This document shows positions 9,075 through 17,680 of a stretch of DNA of 64,000 bases, one piece after another. The notes under the pieces were generated by a model. The model had not been told where the DNA came from. It was given only the letters and a program-made list of their open reading frames with translations, and made no database searches. The first letter of the stretch is position 1. Each line of letters begins with the position of its first letter. The stretch comes from Kordia zhangzhouensis (GTDB lineage Bacteria > Bacteroidota > Bacteroidia > Flavobacteriales > Flavobacteriaceae): positions 558,001-622,000 of the forward strand of contig NZ_LBMH01000003.1 of the NCBI RefSeq assembly GCF_001005305.1. The letters run 5' to 3'. The position numbers were made by a program, and so were the translations under genes.

Positions 9075-9590
9075 ATGAAAAATACAGTTCTTAAATACGG
9101 AATGTTTGGCTTTATTACTGCATTCGTCTTATTCTTTTTAGCACTTTATTTTGGGCAAGGGTACACATTTAAAGTGCAGGCCATTGTAGGATATACTACA
9201 ATGATTACATCTTTGATTTTTGTATACTTTGGAATTAAACATCATAAAGATTATGAATTGAATGGGGAAATCAGCTTTAAAACTGCTTTTACAATTGGCG
9301 CTTTGATTTCTATCTTTACAGCACTTGGTTTTGGGTTGATGGATGCTATATACATTACTTGGATTAATCCTGAATTTGCCGAACAATATTTAGCATATGA
9401 AATGAATCTGTTAGACGCTCGAACAGATCTTTCCACAGAAGAAATAAGACTGGAAAAACTTACCTTACGAAAACAAAACGAAGCGTATGGAAATCCGCTT
9501 GTTGTGTTTTTCTCCATGACTATGATTGTATTTGTCATTGGCGTAATCATTTCATTACTTTCTTCATTACTACTTCATAAAAAATCATAA
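9075..9590 (+). CDS. DUF4199 domain-containing membrane protein
   Basis: A 171-residue inner-membrane protein with four predicted helices (about 8-28, 35-55, 72-95 and 140-165). It includes the loop YELNGEISFKTAF typical of the Bacteroidota DUF4199 family. An upstream in-frame TTG (9003) lies in a promoter-like region (a perfect TACTTTTG at 9042-9049), so ATG 9075 is preferred. It is followed 12 bp later by a VOC-family gene. The biochemical role of DUF4199 is not known. Confidence 0.85.
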   Translation: MKNTVLKYGMFGFITAFVLFFLALYFGQGYTFKVQAIVGYTTMITSLIFVYFGIKHHKDYELNGEISFKTAFTIGALISIFTALGFGLMDAIYITWINPEFAEQYLAYEMNLLDARTDLSTEEIRLEKLTLRKQNEAYGNPLVVFFSMTMIVFVIGVIISLLSSLLLHKKS

Positions 9591-9602
9591 AAACAAATAC
9601 AC

Positions 9603-9989
9603 ATGAAAAAAAGAGTTACTGGCTTAGGTGGGTTTTTCTTCAAGACTGAAGACCCAAAAGCATTAAAAAATTGGTATGGAACGCATCTTGGATTACCTGT
9701 TGATGACTACGGATGTACATTTTGGTGGAAAGATAAAGACGGAAAAGACTGCTCAACTCAATGGAGTCCGTTTTCAAAAGAAACTACTTATTTTAAACCT
9801 AGCGAAAAACAATTCATGATGAATTTTCGGGTAGAAAATTTAGTTGAATTACTCGAAACTTTGCGACAAGAAGGCGTTACTATTGTTGGTGAAATAGAAG
9901 AATATGAATACGGAAAATTTGGTTGGATTCTTGACCTTGAAGGAAACAAAATTGAACTTTGGGAACCAATTGACGCTGCATTTCAATAA
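9603..9989 (+). CDS. VOC family protein (glyoxalase/bleomycin-resistance fold)
   Basis: A 128-residue protein with the paired beta-alpha-beta-beta-beta units of the vicinal oxygen chelate superfamily. It starts GLGGFFFKTEDPKALKNWY (first strand and helix) and ends with the DLEGNKIELWEP strand that supplies the usual Glu metal ligand. The substrate cannot be inferred. Probably in one operon with the DUF4199 gene, 12 bp upstream. Confidence 0.88.
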   Translation: MKKRVTGLGGFFFKTEDPKALKNWYGTHLGLPVDDYGCTFWWKDKDGKDCSTQWSPFSKETTYFKPSEKQFMMNFRVENLVELLETLRQEGVTIVGEIEEYEYGKFGWILDLEGNKIELWEPIDAAFQ

Positions 9990-10100
9990 AATCTTTGTAA
10001 CAAAAAATTGCATTTGTAAACTTATCGTTATCCTATTGATAGAAAGTTTCTTAAAAGTAAAAAAATAGTAACTTTAAGAAACCAACTTAAAAAAACGATT

Positions 10101-10835
10101 ATGAGTGAAAAAAATAAAGATCTGGAGAAAAAAATAGATGAAACTTCAGAAGCTGCGAAAGCGAAAGCCGAAGAAATAAAAGATGAAGCGAAAGAAAACA
10201 TCAAACAAAAAGAAGAAGCTGTAAAAAATGAGGTAAAAGAAACTCTTGAATCTGCTAAAGACACATTAGAGGAACTTCGAGAAAAAGCCGAAAACATTGA
10301 AGATAAAGCTTCGGAAAACTCCAAAAGCAAAGTAGATGAGCTTAAGGCAGAAGCGAAAGAAACATTTAGTGCCGCCAAAGAAAAATTTAACGAGTTTACT
10401 GATTCTGCTAAAGAGAAGACCGCAGATTTTGCTGAAGATGCCAAAGAAAAGTTTGAGGAAGCTAAGAAAAAAGCTAACGAATACGGCCAAGAAGCAAAAG
10501 AAAAGTTTCAAGAATATAAAGAAATTGCAGAAGAAAAAGCGGCTGATTTTGCTGAAGAAGCCAAAGAAGTATATGGAGAAGCGAAAGAGAAAGCTGCCGA
10601 GCTAGCCGAAGAAGCCAAAGAAAAATTTCAAGAGTACAAAGAAGTCGCTAAAGAAAAAGCCAATGAATTTAGTGAAGAAGCGAAAGAAGTGTATGAAGAT
10701 GTAAAGGAAAAGGTAAGCGAATTTGCAGAAGAAGCTAGCGAACGTTTGGAGGAATTTACAGAAGAAGCTAAAGAAACCTTAGACGAAGCTTCCAAAAAGA
10801 CAAAAAGCTTTTTTAGGCGTTTGTTTGGAAAATAA
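10101..10835 (+). CDS. LEA-like / apolipoprotein-like Lys-Glu-Ala repeat protein
   Basis: A 244-residue, highly charged protein composed almost wholly of E, K and A with a recurring 11-residue amphipathic motif (EEAKEKFQEYKE, EEAKEVYGEAKE, EEAKEVYEDVKE). It has no signal peptide and ends in the basic hydrophobic tail KSFFRRLFGK. The pattern is that of group-3 LEA proteins and related YtxH/apolipoprotein-like helices. Those are disordered in solution and become helical on drying or at membranes, usually in stress protection. That role is inference. Repeats at DNA level (AAGAAGCCAAAGAA units) produce long antisense reading frames that are artefacts. A -7-like TAACTTTA precedes it, and a strong terminator follows. 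Confidence 0.8.
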   Translation: MSEKNKDLEKKIDETSEAAKAKAEEIKDEAKENIKQKEEAVKNEVKETLESAKDTLEELREKAENIEDKASENSKSKVDELKAEAKETFSAAKEKFNEFTDSAKEKTADFAEDAKEKFEEAKKKANEYGQEAKEKFQEYKEIAEEKAADFAEEAKEVYGEAKEKAAELAEEAKEKFQEYKEVAKEKANEFSEEAKEVYEDVKEKVSEFAEEASERLEEFTEEAKETLDEASKKTKSFFRRLFGK

Positions 10836-10841
10836 AAACAT

Positions 10842-10872
10842 AAAAAAGCTGGAGTGTATCCAGCTTTTTTTA
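10842..10872 (+). terminator. Rho-independent terminator after the LEA-like gene
   Basis: A perfect 12-bp stem (AAAAAAGCTGGA with TCCAGCTTTTTT), loop GTGTA and an extended T-run. Very strong. Confidence 0.92.
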
Positions 10873-10898
10873 TCTTTATTGCAATATTACATTGCAAT
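10871..10898 (+). promoter_or_regulatory. Promoter and likely ArsR operator
   Basis: TATCTTTA (10871-10878) is a near-match to the -7 box. It is overlapped by the palindrome ATTGCAAT (10878-10885), which is repeated 13 bp later (10891-10898), just before the ArsR start codon. Two identical self-complementary octamers over the transcription start are what an autoregulating ArsR dimer would bind. The sequence is seen; its use as an operator is inferred. Confidence 0.45.
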
Positions 10899-10907
10899 GA
10901 CATTTCT

Positions 10908-11246
10908 ATGGGAATTACAAAAAATCACATCTTTGACGAATATCAAAACGAAACTGCCCTAATCACTAAAGTTCTTGGACATCCTGCACGAATCTCTATT
11001 TTGCAATATATTAGCAAAAATGAATATTGCAATTGTAATGATTTAGTCAAAGCAACAGGATTAGCACAACCTACTATTTCTCAACATCTTTCTGAGATTA
11101 AGCGAATCAAATTATTAAAGCAAAAAACACAAGGAAAAAATATTTTTTATGCCATTGATCTCAATCTTTTAAATCAATATAGGAGAAACATCAATGATTT
11201 TTTTGTAAAAATTCAAGTCAATTGCCAAAGTAAAAACTCGCAATAA
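10908..11246 (+). CDS. ArsR-family metalloregulator
   Basis: A 112-residue winged-helix DNA-binding protein. The core is VLGHPARISILQYI, then the metal-site region EYCNCNDLV, and recognition helix LAQPTISQHLSEIK. The Cys-Asn-Cys in the position of the ArsR ELCVC motif suggests it can sense arsenite or another thiophilic metal. A longer frame begins inside the preceding terminator (10854); ATG 10908 fits the family's N-terminus. An ArsC-type gene follows 172 bp downstream. Probably a repressor of itself and that gene. Confidence 0.88.
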   Translation: MGITKNHIFDEYQNETALITKVLGHPARISILQYISKNEYCNCNDLVKATGLAQPTISQHLSEIKRIKLLKQKTQGKNIFYAIDLNLLNQYRRNINDFFVKIQVNCQSKNSQ

Positions 11247-11323
11247 CATACTTAATAACAGCTTCAAATGTTAAAATAACATCATTTTTAGACGAAAGGT
11301 AAACGAAAAACTATTCTTCTGCT

Positions 11324-11331
11324 TACATTTG
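11324..11331 (+). promoter_or_regulatory. -7 promoter element before the ArsC-type gene
   Basis: TACATTTG matches TAnnTTTG. It would give an 80-odd nt leader for the gene at 11419. No good -33 was seen, so this is tentative. Confidence 0.35.
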
Positions 11332-11418
11332 TTATAATTGTTATTAATTTCTGAAAATCCCCAAATCTTCAAATAAATAACCCTCAGAAATTAATACGTT
11401 AAAATCCTACCAAAAATT

Positions 11419-11838
11419 ATGAAAAATGTACTTGTACTCTGCACGGGAAATTCGTGCCGTAGTCAAATGGCAGACGGGTATTTACACCATTTTGCAAAAG
11501 AAAAAGCAACCATTTATAGTGCCGGAATTGAAACGCATGGAGTCAATCCAAAAGCAATTGCCATCATGAAACTTGATGGAATTGATATTTCCAACAACAC
11601 TTCCAATACTATTTCCGAATACAAAAACATTAATTTTGATTACATTATTACTGTTTGTGACCATGCACAAGAAAACTGTCCAGTAATTCCTAGTAAAAAT
11701 GCAAAACGTATTCATCAAAATTTTTTCGATCCATCCAAAGTCAACGGCTCTGAAGAAAAAATTTTCAATGCATTTAAAAATACACGAAACCAAATAAAAG
11801 CTTTTTGTAAAGAATTTGCGGAAACAGAATTGAGTTAA
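11419..11838 (+). CDS. arsC: Arsenate reductase, thioredoxin-coupled (low-MW phosphatase family)
   Basis: A 139-residue cytoplasmic protein of the low-molecular-weight tyrosine phosphatase fold. It has the P-loop CTGNSCRSQ (Cys8-x5-Arg14) and the redox cysteine pair Cys80 and Cys87 in VCDHAQENCP. This is the spacing of thioredoxin-dependent ArsC enzymes, where three cysteines relay electrons to reduce arsenate to arsenite. It follows an ArsR regulator, which supports the assignment. No arsenite efflux pump (Acr3/ArsB) is in the window. A plain phosphatase role cannot be excluded. Confidence 0.87.
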   Translation: MKNVLVLCTGNSCRSQMADGYLHHFAKEKATIYSAGIETHGVNPKAIAIMKLDGIDISNNTSNTISEYKNINFDYIITVCDHAQENCPVIPSKNAKRIHQNFFDPSKVNGSEEKIFNAFKNTRNQIKAFCKEFAETELS

Positions 11839-11907
11839 AACGAGTAAATCTTTACTGTAAAAAGAGTCCTTTCAACTAAAAAGCTTCTTTTCCTGCAAAA
11901 ATTAAAA

Positions 11908-11915
11908 TATTTTTG
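11908..11915 (+). promoter_or_regulatory. -7 promoter element of the large outer-membrane protein gene
   Basis: TATTTTTG, an exact TAnnTTTG match, lies 22 nt before the ATG at 11938. The TTG at 11932 that opens the longer frame would be within the short leader. Confidence 0.5.
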
Positions 11916-11937
11916 ATTGGAATTAGTTTAGTTGTTG

Positions 11938-14900
11938 ATGAGGTCACTTCTTCTATTTTTTTGTATCGGCATGTTTTTCACTGTACAGCTTCAGGGACAA
12001 ACAAAAAATCGTCGTACCAAAAAAGTAGCCGTAAAAGATTCAATTGTGTTAGATACGGTAAGTATCAATCCATTCCAATTCAGAGTTTTGGATACACAAC
12101 GTATGCCTATTGATACAATAGCATATCGTGTTGACTTTGCCAAAGCGATTCTTTATTTAGACCGTTCAAAAATCACAACGGATTCTATTCACATCAATTA
12201 CACCAAATACCCTGAATTTCTCACAAAAAAATACTCAGGATTTAATACCAGTGTTATTGTTGAAAATCCTATTGATATTGATAAAATCGTTTCGTTATCT
12301 TCAAATAAAGAAGTTAAAAACACTCGCCTTTTTGATGGGTTGAATACTTCTGGAAGTATTTCGCGAGGGGTTACTGTAGGGAATAACCAAAATACAGTTT
12401 TAAATTCTGAGCTGGACCTTCAAATCTCTGGTAAAATATCCCAAAATGTAACACTTAGAGCATCAATTCAAGACGCAAATATTCCTATTCAAGAAAGCGG
12501 GTATTCGCAACGCTTAGACGAATTTGATCAAGTGTTTATTGAATTGGAAAGTAAAAATTGGAAAATTCGTGCTGGTGATGTGAATTTAGAAAATACATCT
12601 ACCGATTTTATGCGTTTTCAGAAAAAAGTTCAAGGTGTAGGAATTACAGCAAATTTACCAAGCGAAAATAGCAATACTACTCTTTTTGCTGCGGGCGCAT
12701 TGGTGCGTGGACGTTATACACAAAGTAGATTTCAAGGCCAAGAAGGCAATCAAGGCCCTTACAAACTTACAGGGCCAAATGAAGAACTTTTTATTCTGAT
12801 TGTTTCGGGTAGTGAAACAGTGTATGTAAATGGTTTGCCTGTTCAACGTGGAGAAAATAATGACTATGTAATTGATTACAATGCGGGAGAAATCACATTT
12901 ACGTCCAAATTTCCAATTACTTCTGAAATGCGAATTACTGTGGAGTATCAGTTTACAGACAACAATTATACTCGTTTTGTAGCCTATGGAGGTGCACAAT
13001 ACGAACAAAAAAAATTCAAAATAGGTGGATATATATATTCTGAAAATGATTCTAAAAATCAACCTATACAACAAAATTTGTCTGAAGAACAAGTTTCTAT
13101 TTTACGTGAGGCTGGAGATAATCAAGATTTAATGAGCGCTCCTTCGGCTGTAGAACAAGCTTTTTCAGAAAATCGAATTTTATATAGGAAAGAACTCATC
13201 AATGGAGTTGAAGTGTTTGTTTTTTCCAATAATCCAGATGACACCCTTTTTGATGTTCGTTTTACGCTTGTTGGAGCCAATCAGGGAAACTATATATTGT
13301 CCAACACCGCTTCTAATGGACGAATTTATGAATACATTGCTCCCATTTCAGGCATTCCACAAGGAAATTACGAACCTATTATTCAGTTAGTTGCTCCAAC
13401 AAAAACACAAGTTGCCGTCGTAAATGGAGCTTACACTCCAAGTAACAAAACAAACATGCAATTTGAAGTTGGTTTTAGTACTAACGATCAGAATTTATTT
13501 TCTTCTTTGGATGATGAAAATAACCAAGGATTGGCAGCAAAAGTTCGTGTAAAACAACAATTATTAGACAAAAACTGGAAAATTGAAAGTTTTGCAGATT
13601 TAACTCATATTGACGAACAATTTCAAACCATAGAAAGATTATATTCCATTGAGTTTAATCGAGATTGGAACTTACAGAATCGATTGAATACAGGAACTCA
13701 ACAATTTTTGGCTGCTGGATTGAATTTTTTAAACAAAAAAAATGGAACAGCTCAATACCGTTTTGAATATTTAGATTTTGACAATAATGCCACAGGAAAT
13801 AGACATGTTCTTAACACTCATTTACAGTTTGGAAAATTACGAGTGCAATCTAGCGGAAGCTATTTGACTAGTGAAACCACCACAACTACATCGGATTTCT
13901 TACGATTATTTGCAAAAACTGCCTATAGTTTCAAGAAAAGTTGGATAGGAGCTCGTGTCGATTTAGAAGGTAATGAACAAAAAGAAATAACCACTAAAAA
14001 CTTTACTCCTATTAGCCAACGATTCAAAGCCTATACTGGTTTTGTAGGCGTTGGTGATAGTTTAAAGATTCATGCTGAAATTGGGTATACACACCGAGTA
14101 AATGATAGTTTACGCAACGAAAATTTACAACGAGTGAACGCTTCTAACACTTATTTTATGCGTTCTCGATTGATTCAAAATGAACGTACACAGTTATCAT
14201 TGTTTGTTAATTATAGAATATTACAACAAGAGGATGAAAGTATTGAAGATGAAAAGTCTTTAAATTCACGTCTTGTATACCAACAGCGATTATTTGACAA
14301 CAAAGCCTTGTTAAATACGGTATACGAAACCAACTCGGGCACATTACCGCAACAAGAATTTACATATATACAAGTAGATCCTGGACAAGGTGTTTATACT
14401 TGGAATGATTATAACAACAATGGTATTCAAGAGTTGAATGAATTTGAATTGGCTCAATTTCCTGACGAAGCTATTTATGTACGTGTATTATTGCCCAATC
14501 AAATTTTCATTAAAACACATCAAACTAAATTTAGTCAGGTAATTACTTTAAACCCTGCACAATGGAACAATAACAATACTATAGGACTAAAGAAATTTTT
14601 ATCGCATTTTTACAATCAAACATCATTTTTAATTGACAGAAAGACTCTCCGAAACAATGATAATTTTAATTTTAATCCTTTTAATAGCAGAAATGAAGAA
14701 GATGTATTAGGGCTAACACAAACTTTACGAAATGCTTTGTTTTATAATAGGGGAAAACAAAAATATACGACATCATATACCTATTTGAGCGCTCAATCGA
14801 AAAATTTGCTTTCAGTTGGATCTCAAGAAAACATCAATACCTCACATCAACTCCAATTTACACACAAAATTGGCAATTTCTGGTTAACTGATTTTATAGC

Positions 14901-15357
14901 AAGTACAGGAAAAACAGAAAGCATTTCAGAAAATTTCTTAAACAAAAATTTTAAAATTGGTCTATTTAAAATAGAACCTACTTTATCCTATATATTCAAT
15001 AGAAATAGTCGCTTCAGTCTTTTTTATAGGCTTGAAAACAAAGAAAATCTAATTGGAGATTTGGAAACTTTAACTCAACAAAAACTAGGTGTTTCTTTTG
15101 CATATAGCAATCAGCAAAAAATTTCGTTGAATGGTGAGTTCAATTACTTTACGAATGATTTTTCAGGAAATGCTTTCTCTCCTGTTGGGTATCAAATGCT
15201 TGAAGGGTTACAACCAGGCACCAACTTTACTTGGAATCTTTTACTTCAAAAAAAATTAACCAAATTCTTAGATTTAAACTTATCTTATTTTGGAAGAAAA
15301 AGCGAAACTTCTAAAACCATTCATACAGGGAATGTACAATTACGAGCGTTCTTTTAA
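11938..15357 (+). CDS. Very large predicted outer-membrane beta-barrel protein
   Basis: A 1139-residue protein with a signal peptide (residues 1-22, ending LQGQ). The N-terminal 250 residues contain a conserved Bacteroidota stretch with SGSISRGVTVGNNQN, VRGRYTQSRFQGQEGNQGP, and NGLPVQRGENNDYVIDYN. The last 700 residues are alternating polar/aromatic strands ending in the aromatic terminus LRAFF, typical of an outer-membrane barrel. No TonB box or plug domain was recognised. It is the type of protein annotated simply as 'hypothetical' in Bacteroidota. It has its own promoter, so the arsenic genes just upstream need not be functionally linked. Confidence 0.75.
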   Translation: MRSLLLFFCIGMFFTVQLQGQTKNRRTKKVAVKDSIVLDTVSINPFQFRVLDTQRMPIDTIAYRVDFAKAILYLDRSKITTDSIHINYTKYPEFLTKKYSGFNTSVIVENPIDIDKIVSLSSNKEVKNTRLFDGLNTSGSISRGVTVGNNQNTVLNSELDLQISGKISQNVTLRASIQDANIPIQESGYSQRLDEFDQVFIELESKNWKIRAGDVNLENTSTDFMRFQKKVQGVGITANLPSENSNTTLFAAGALVRGRYTQSRFQGQEGNQGPYKLTGPNEELFILIVSGSETVYVNGLPVQRGENNDYVIDYNAGEITFTSKFPITSEMRITVEYQFTDNNYTRFVAYGGAQYEQKKFKIGGYIYSENDSKNQPIQQNLSEEQVSILREAGDNQDLMSAPSAVEQAFSENRILYRKELINGVEVFVFSNNPDDTLFDVRFTLVGANQGNYILSNTASNGRIYEYIAPISGIPQGNYEPIIQLVAPTKTQVAVVNGAYTPSNKTNMQFEVGFSTNDQNLFSSLDDENNQGLAAKVRVKQQLLDKNWKIESFADLTHIDEQFQTIERLYSIEFNRDWNLQNRLNTGTQQFLAAGLNFLNKKNGTAQYRFEYLDFDNNATGNRHVLNTHLQFGKLRVQSSGSYLTSETTTTTSDFLRLFAKTAYSFKKSWIGARVDLEGNEQKEITTKNFTPISQRFKAYTGFVGVGDSLKIHAEIGYTHRVNDSLRNENLQRVNASNTYFMRSRLIQNERTQLSLFVNYRILQQEDESIEDEKSLNSRLVYQQRLFDNKALLNTVYETNSGTLPQQEFTYIQVDPGQGVYTWNDYNNNGIQELNEFELAQFPDEAIYVRVLLPNQIFIKTHQTKFSQVITLNPAQWNNNNTIGLKKFLSHFYNQTSFLIDRKTLRNNDNFNFNPFNSRNEEDVLGLTQTLRNALFYNRGKQKYTTSYTYLSAQSKNLLSVGSQENINTSHQLQFTHKIGNFWLTDFIASTGKTESISENFLNKNFKIGLFKIEPTLSYIFNRNSRFSLFYRLENKENLIGDLETLTQQKLGVSFAYSNQQKISLNGEFNYFTNDFSGNAFSPVGYQMLEGLQPGTNFTWNLLLQKKLTKFLDLNLSYFGRKSETSKTIHTGNVQLRAFF

Positions 15358-15464
15358 CATATATTTTATAAACGCCTACGCAACCTTTTCTTTCTTCTAG
15401 AATCTAATGATGGTATGATTGTTGATATAACAAGCAACATGTAACAACAAAACCGTTAATTATT

Positions 15465-16031
15465 ATGAGAAAAATTTTTACTCAATGCATTACAGCATTA
15501 TTATTTTTTACAGGATTTCAGAGTTTTGCTCAAGAAACTACACCACAACAAGATGATTTTTATAACGTAGGTAATCGTGTAAATGAGCTTCGTTTAGACG
15601 TATTTGACGCCGCTTTTTTCTCCGCTATCGATCTTACTTATGAGCGTGTAAGTGATACTTCTTATGGATACGGAGCTTCTCTATTTGCTAATTTTAGAGA
15701 TAGTGATGATGGGTATTATGAAAAGTTTGCTATTACTCCATTTTTTAGATTCTACTTTTTTAACAAGCAAGATTATGGAGCTAAAGGATTATTTGTAGAA
15801 GTATTTACAAAATTTGCTTCTGGAGAAGATTATGATAGCATTTTTGATGTTGATGCTCCAGAACGTGATTATTTTGATGTTGCTGCTGGTTTTGGAATAG
15901 GAAATAAATGGGTAAATAAAAGAGGATTCATGTTAGAAATTTCACTTGGTGGTGGACGTAATATTGGATTAGATGATAATTCTCCAGAGTTTACCTTTAG
16001 AGGTGGTGTTTCTTTAGGATATAGATTCTAA
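15465..16031 (+). CDS. Outer-membrane beta-barrel protein, small porin-like
   Basis: A 188-residue protein with a signal peptide (ending QSFAQE, about residue 22). It then has repeated amphipathic beta-strands with aromatic belts (TPFFRFYFFNK, GFGIGNKWVNKRGFMLEISLGG) and ends in FRGGVSLGYRF. The terminal Phe is the outer-membrane insertion signature. The length resembles small 8-strand barrels such as DUF3575-like proteins. The substrate or role is unknown. It is terminated by a strong bidirectional hairpin shared with glyS. Confidence 0.8.
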   Translation: MRKIFTQCITALLFFTGFQSFAQETTPQQDDFYNVGNRVNELRLDVFDAAFFSAIDLTYERVSDTSYGYGASLFANFRDSDDGYYEKFAITPFFRFYFFNKQDYGAKGLFVEVFTKFASGEDYDSIFDVDAPERDYFDVAAGFGIGNKWVNKRGFMLEISLGGGRNIGLDDNSPEFTFRGGVSLGYRF

Positions 16032-16046
16032 AATAAAAAGCAAAAT

Positions 16047-16083
16047 AAAAAAGCTGTTCTTTATTTAAGGAACAGCTTTTTTT
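16047..16083 (+). terminator. Bidirectional terminator between porin-like gene and glyS
   Basis: A 13-bp perfect stem (AAAAAAGCTGTTC with GAACAGCTTTTTT) flanked by A and T runs on both sides. It can end the plus-strand barrel gene and the minus-strand glyS. Confidence 0.92.
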
Positions 16084-16102
16084 ATGTTTTTATATCAGAT
16101 TA

Positions 16103-17644
16103 TTACATCTTCATTAACCAAGCACGCATGTCTACTTCCTTATTGATGATTCCTCGAACATCTTCAATCTTAACACGTTGTTGTTCCATTGTATCTCTAT
16201 GACGAATGGTTACCGTTTGATCTTCCAATGTTTGATGATCTACCGTAATACAAAAAGGTGTTCCTGCGGCATCTTGTCTACGATAGCGACGACCTACAGC
16301 ATCTTTTTCGTCATAGATGACATTAAAATCAAACTTAAGATCATCAATAATTTCACGAGCAATTTCTGGCAATCCATCTTTTTTTACCAAAGGCAATACC
16401 GCAGCTTTTGTTGGTGCTAATACAGCTGGCAAGCGCAATACAGTACGTTCAGAACCATCTTCCAAAGTTTCATCTACCAACGAGTTTGAGAAAACAGCTA
16501 AAAACATACGATCTAGACCAATAGATGTTTCTACAACATACGGCACATAACTTTCTTTAGATTCATGATCAAAATATTGAAGTTTTTTTCCTGAATATTT
16601 TTCGTGCTGACTTAAATCGAAATCTGTGCGTGAATGAATTCCTTCTAATTCTTTGAAACCGAACGGGAATTTAAATTCAATATCTGCAGCAGCATCTGCA
16701 TAGTGCGCTAATTTTTCATGATCGTGAAAACGATAGTTTTCCGCTCCCATTCCTAACGACAAGTGCCACTTTAAGCGACTTTCTTTCCATTGTTCATACC
16801 ATTCTTTCTGAGTTCCTGGCTTCACAAAGAATTGCATTTCCATTTGTTCAAACTCTCTTTGTCTAAAGATAAATTGACGTGCCACTATCTCGTTACGAAA
16901 AGCTTTTCCTGTTTGTGCAATTCCAAACGGAATTTTCATACGCCCAGTTTTTTGCACATTTAAAAAGTTTACAAAAATACCTTGCGCTGTTTCAGGTCGC
17001 AAATACAAATCCATTGCGGTATCTGCAGAAGCTCCCAACTTTGTTCCAAACATTAGGTTGAATTGCTTTACGTCTGTCCAATTTTTTGAACCAGATATAG
17101 GATCGGCAATCTCCAATTCTTCTATCAAAGCTTTGACATCATCCAAGTCTTCATTTTCTAATGATCTTGCCAAGCGAGACAAAATACTATCAATTTTTTC
17201 TTGGTATCCTACAACGCGTCCATTGGTTGCTAAAAATTCTTTTTCATTGAATGCCTCTCCAAAACGCTTTGCTGCTTTTGTAACTTCTTTCTCAATTTTT
17301 GCTTCAATTTTGGCACAATATTCTTCTACCAAAACATCTGCTCTATAGCGTTTTTTAGAGTCTTTATTATCAATCAACGGATCGTTGAATGCATCTACGT
17401 GACCAGAAGCCTTCCACGTGGTTGGATGCATTAATATTGCAGCATCAATTCCTACAATATTTTCATTCATTTGCACCATAGCCTTCCACCAGTAGTCGCG
17501 TATATTTTTTTTGAGTTCTACACCATTTTGGGCGTAGTCGTAAACAGCACTCAAACCATCATATATTTCACTTGATTGAAATATATAACCGTACTCTTTT
17601 GCGTGCGATATTACCTTTTTAAATTGATCGTCTTGTTTTGCCAT
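16103..17644 (-). CDS. glyS: Glycyl-tRNA synthetase (alpha2 type)
   Basis: A 513-residue class II aminoacyl-tRNA synthetase that charges tRNA-Gly. It shows the family start KQDDQFKKVISHAKEYGY, motif 2-like QTGKAFRNEIVARQFIFRQRE (given here in part), motif 3 SIGLDRMFLAV, and a C-terminal anticodon-binding domain (VLAPTKAAVLPLVKK onward, about 400-513). It is the single-chain GlyS of Bacteroidota rather than the GlyQ/GlyS heterotetramer. The start is fixed by the conserved N-terminus, and only 4 nt separate it from a perfect -7 box, implying a nearly leaderless mRNA. Confidence 0.97.
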   Translation of the reverse strand: MAKQDDQFKKVISHAKEYGYIFQSSEIYDGLSAVYDYAQNGVELKKNIRDYWWKAMVQMNENIVGIDAAILMHPTTWKASGHVDAFNDPLIDNKDSKKRYRADVLVEEYCAKIEAKIEKEVTKAAKRFGEAFNEKEFLATNGRVVGYQEKIDSILSRLARSLENEDLDDVKALIEELEIADPISGSKNWTDVKQFNLMFGTKLGASADTAMDLYLRPETAQGIFVNFLNVQKTGRMKIPFGIAQTGKAFRNEIVARQFIFRQREFEQMEMQFFVKPGTQKEWYEQWKESRLKWHLSLGMGAENYRFHDHEKLAHYADAAADIEFKFPFGFKELEGIHSRTDFDLSQHEKYSGKKLQYFDHESKESYVPYVVETSIGLDRMFLAVFSNSLVDETLEDGSERTVLRLPAVLAPTKAAVLPLVKKDGLPEIAREIIDDLKFDFNVIYDEKDAVGRRYRRQDAAGTPFCITVDHQTLEDQTVTIRHRDTMEQQRVKIEDVRGIINKEVDMRAWLMKM

Positions 17645-17648
17645 GGCG

Positions 17649-17679
17649 CAAATATAAAACGTTTGTGAATCAGCTACAA
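17649..17679 (-). promoter_or_regulatory. glyS promoter, near-leaderless
   Basis: Read on the minus strand: TTG (17677-17679), a 20-bp spacer, then TATATTTG (17649-17656), and only GCGC before the ATG. Both Bacteroidota sigma-A elements are present at the usual distance. The transcription start would fall at or within a few bases of the start codon. Confidence 0.7.
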
Positions 17680-17680
17680 G

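Noticed and set aside
10028-10605. Long open frames antisense and out-of-frame to the LEA-like gene
   Set aside because: They arise from the repetitive GAA/AAA/GCN codons of the real gene. Their products are low-complexity Phe/Ser or Leu/Lys strings with no promoter or family match.
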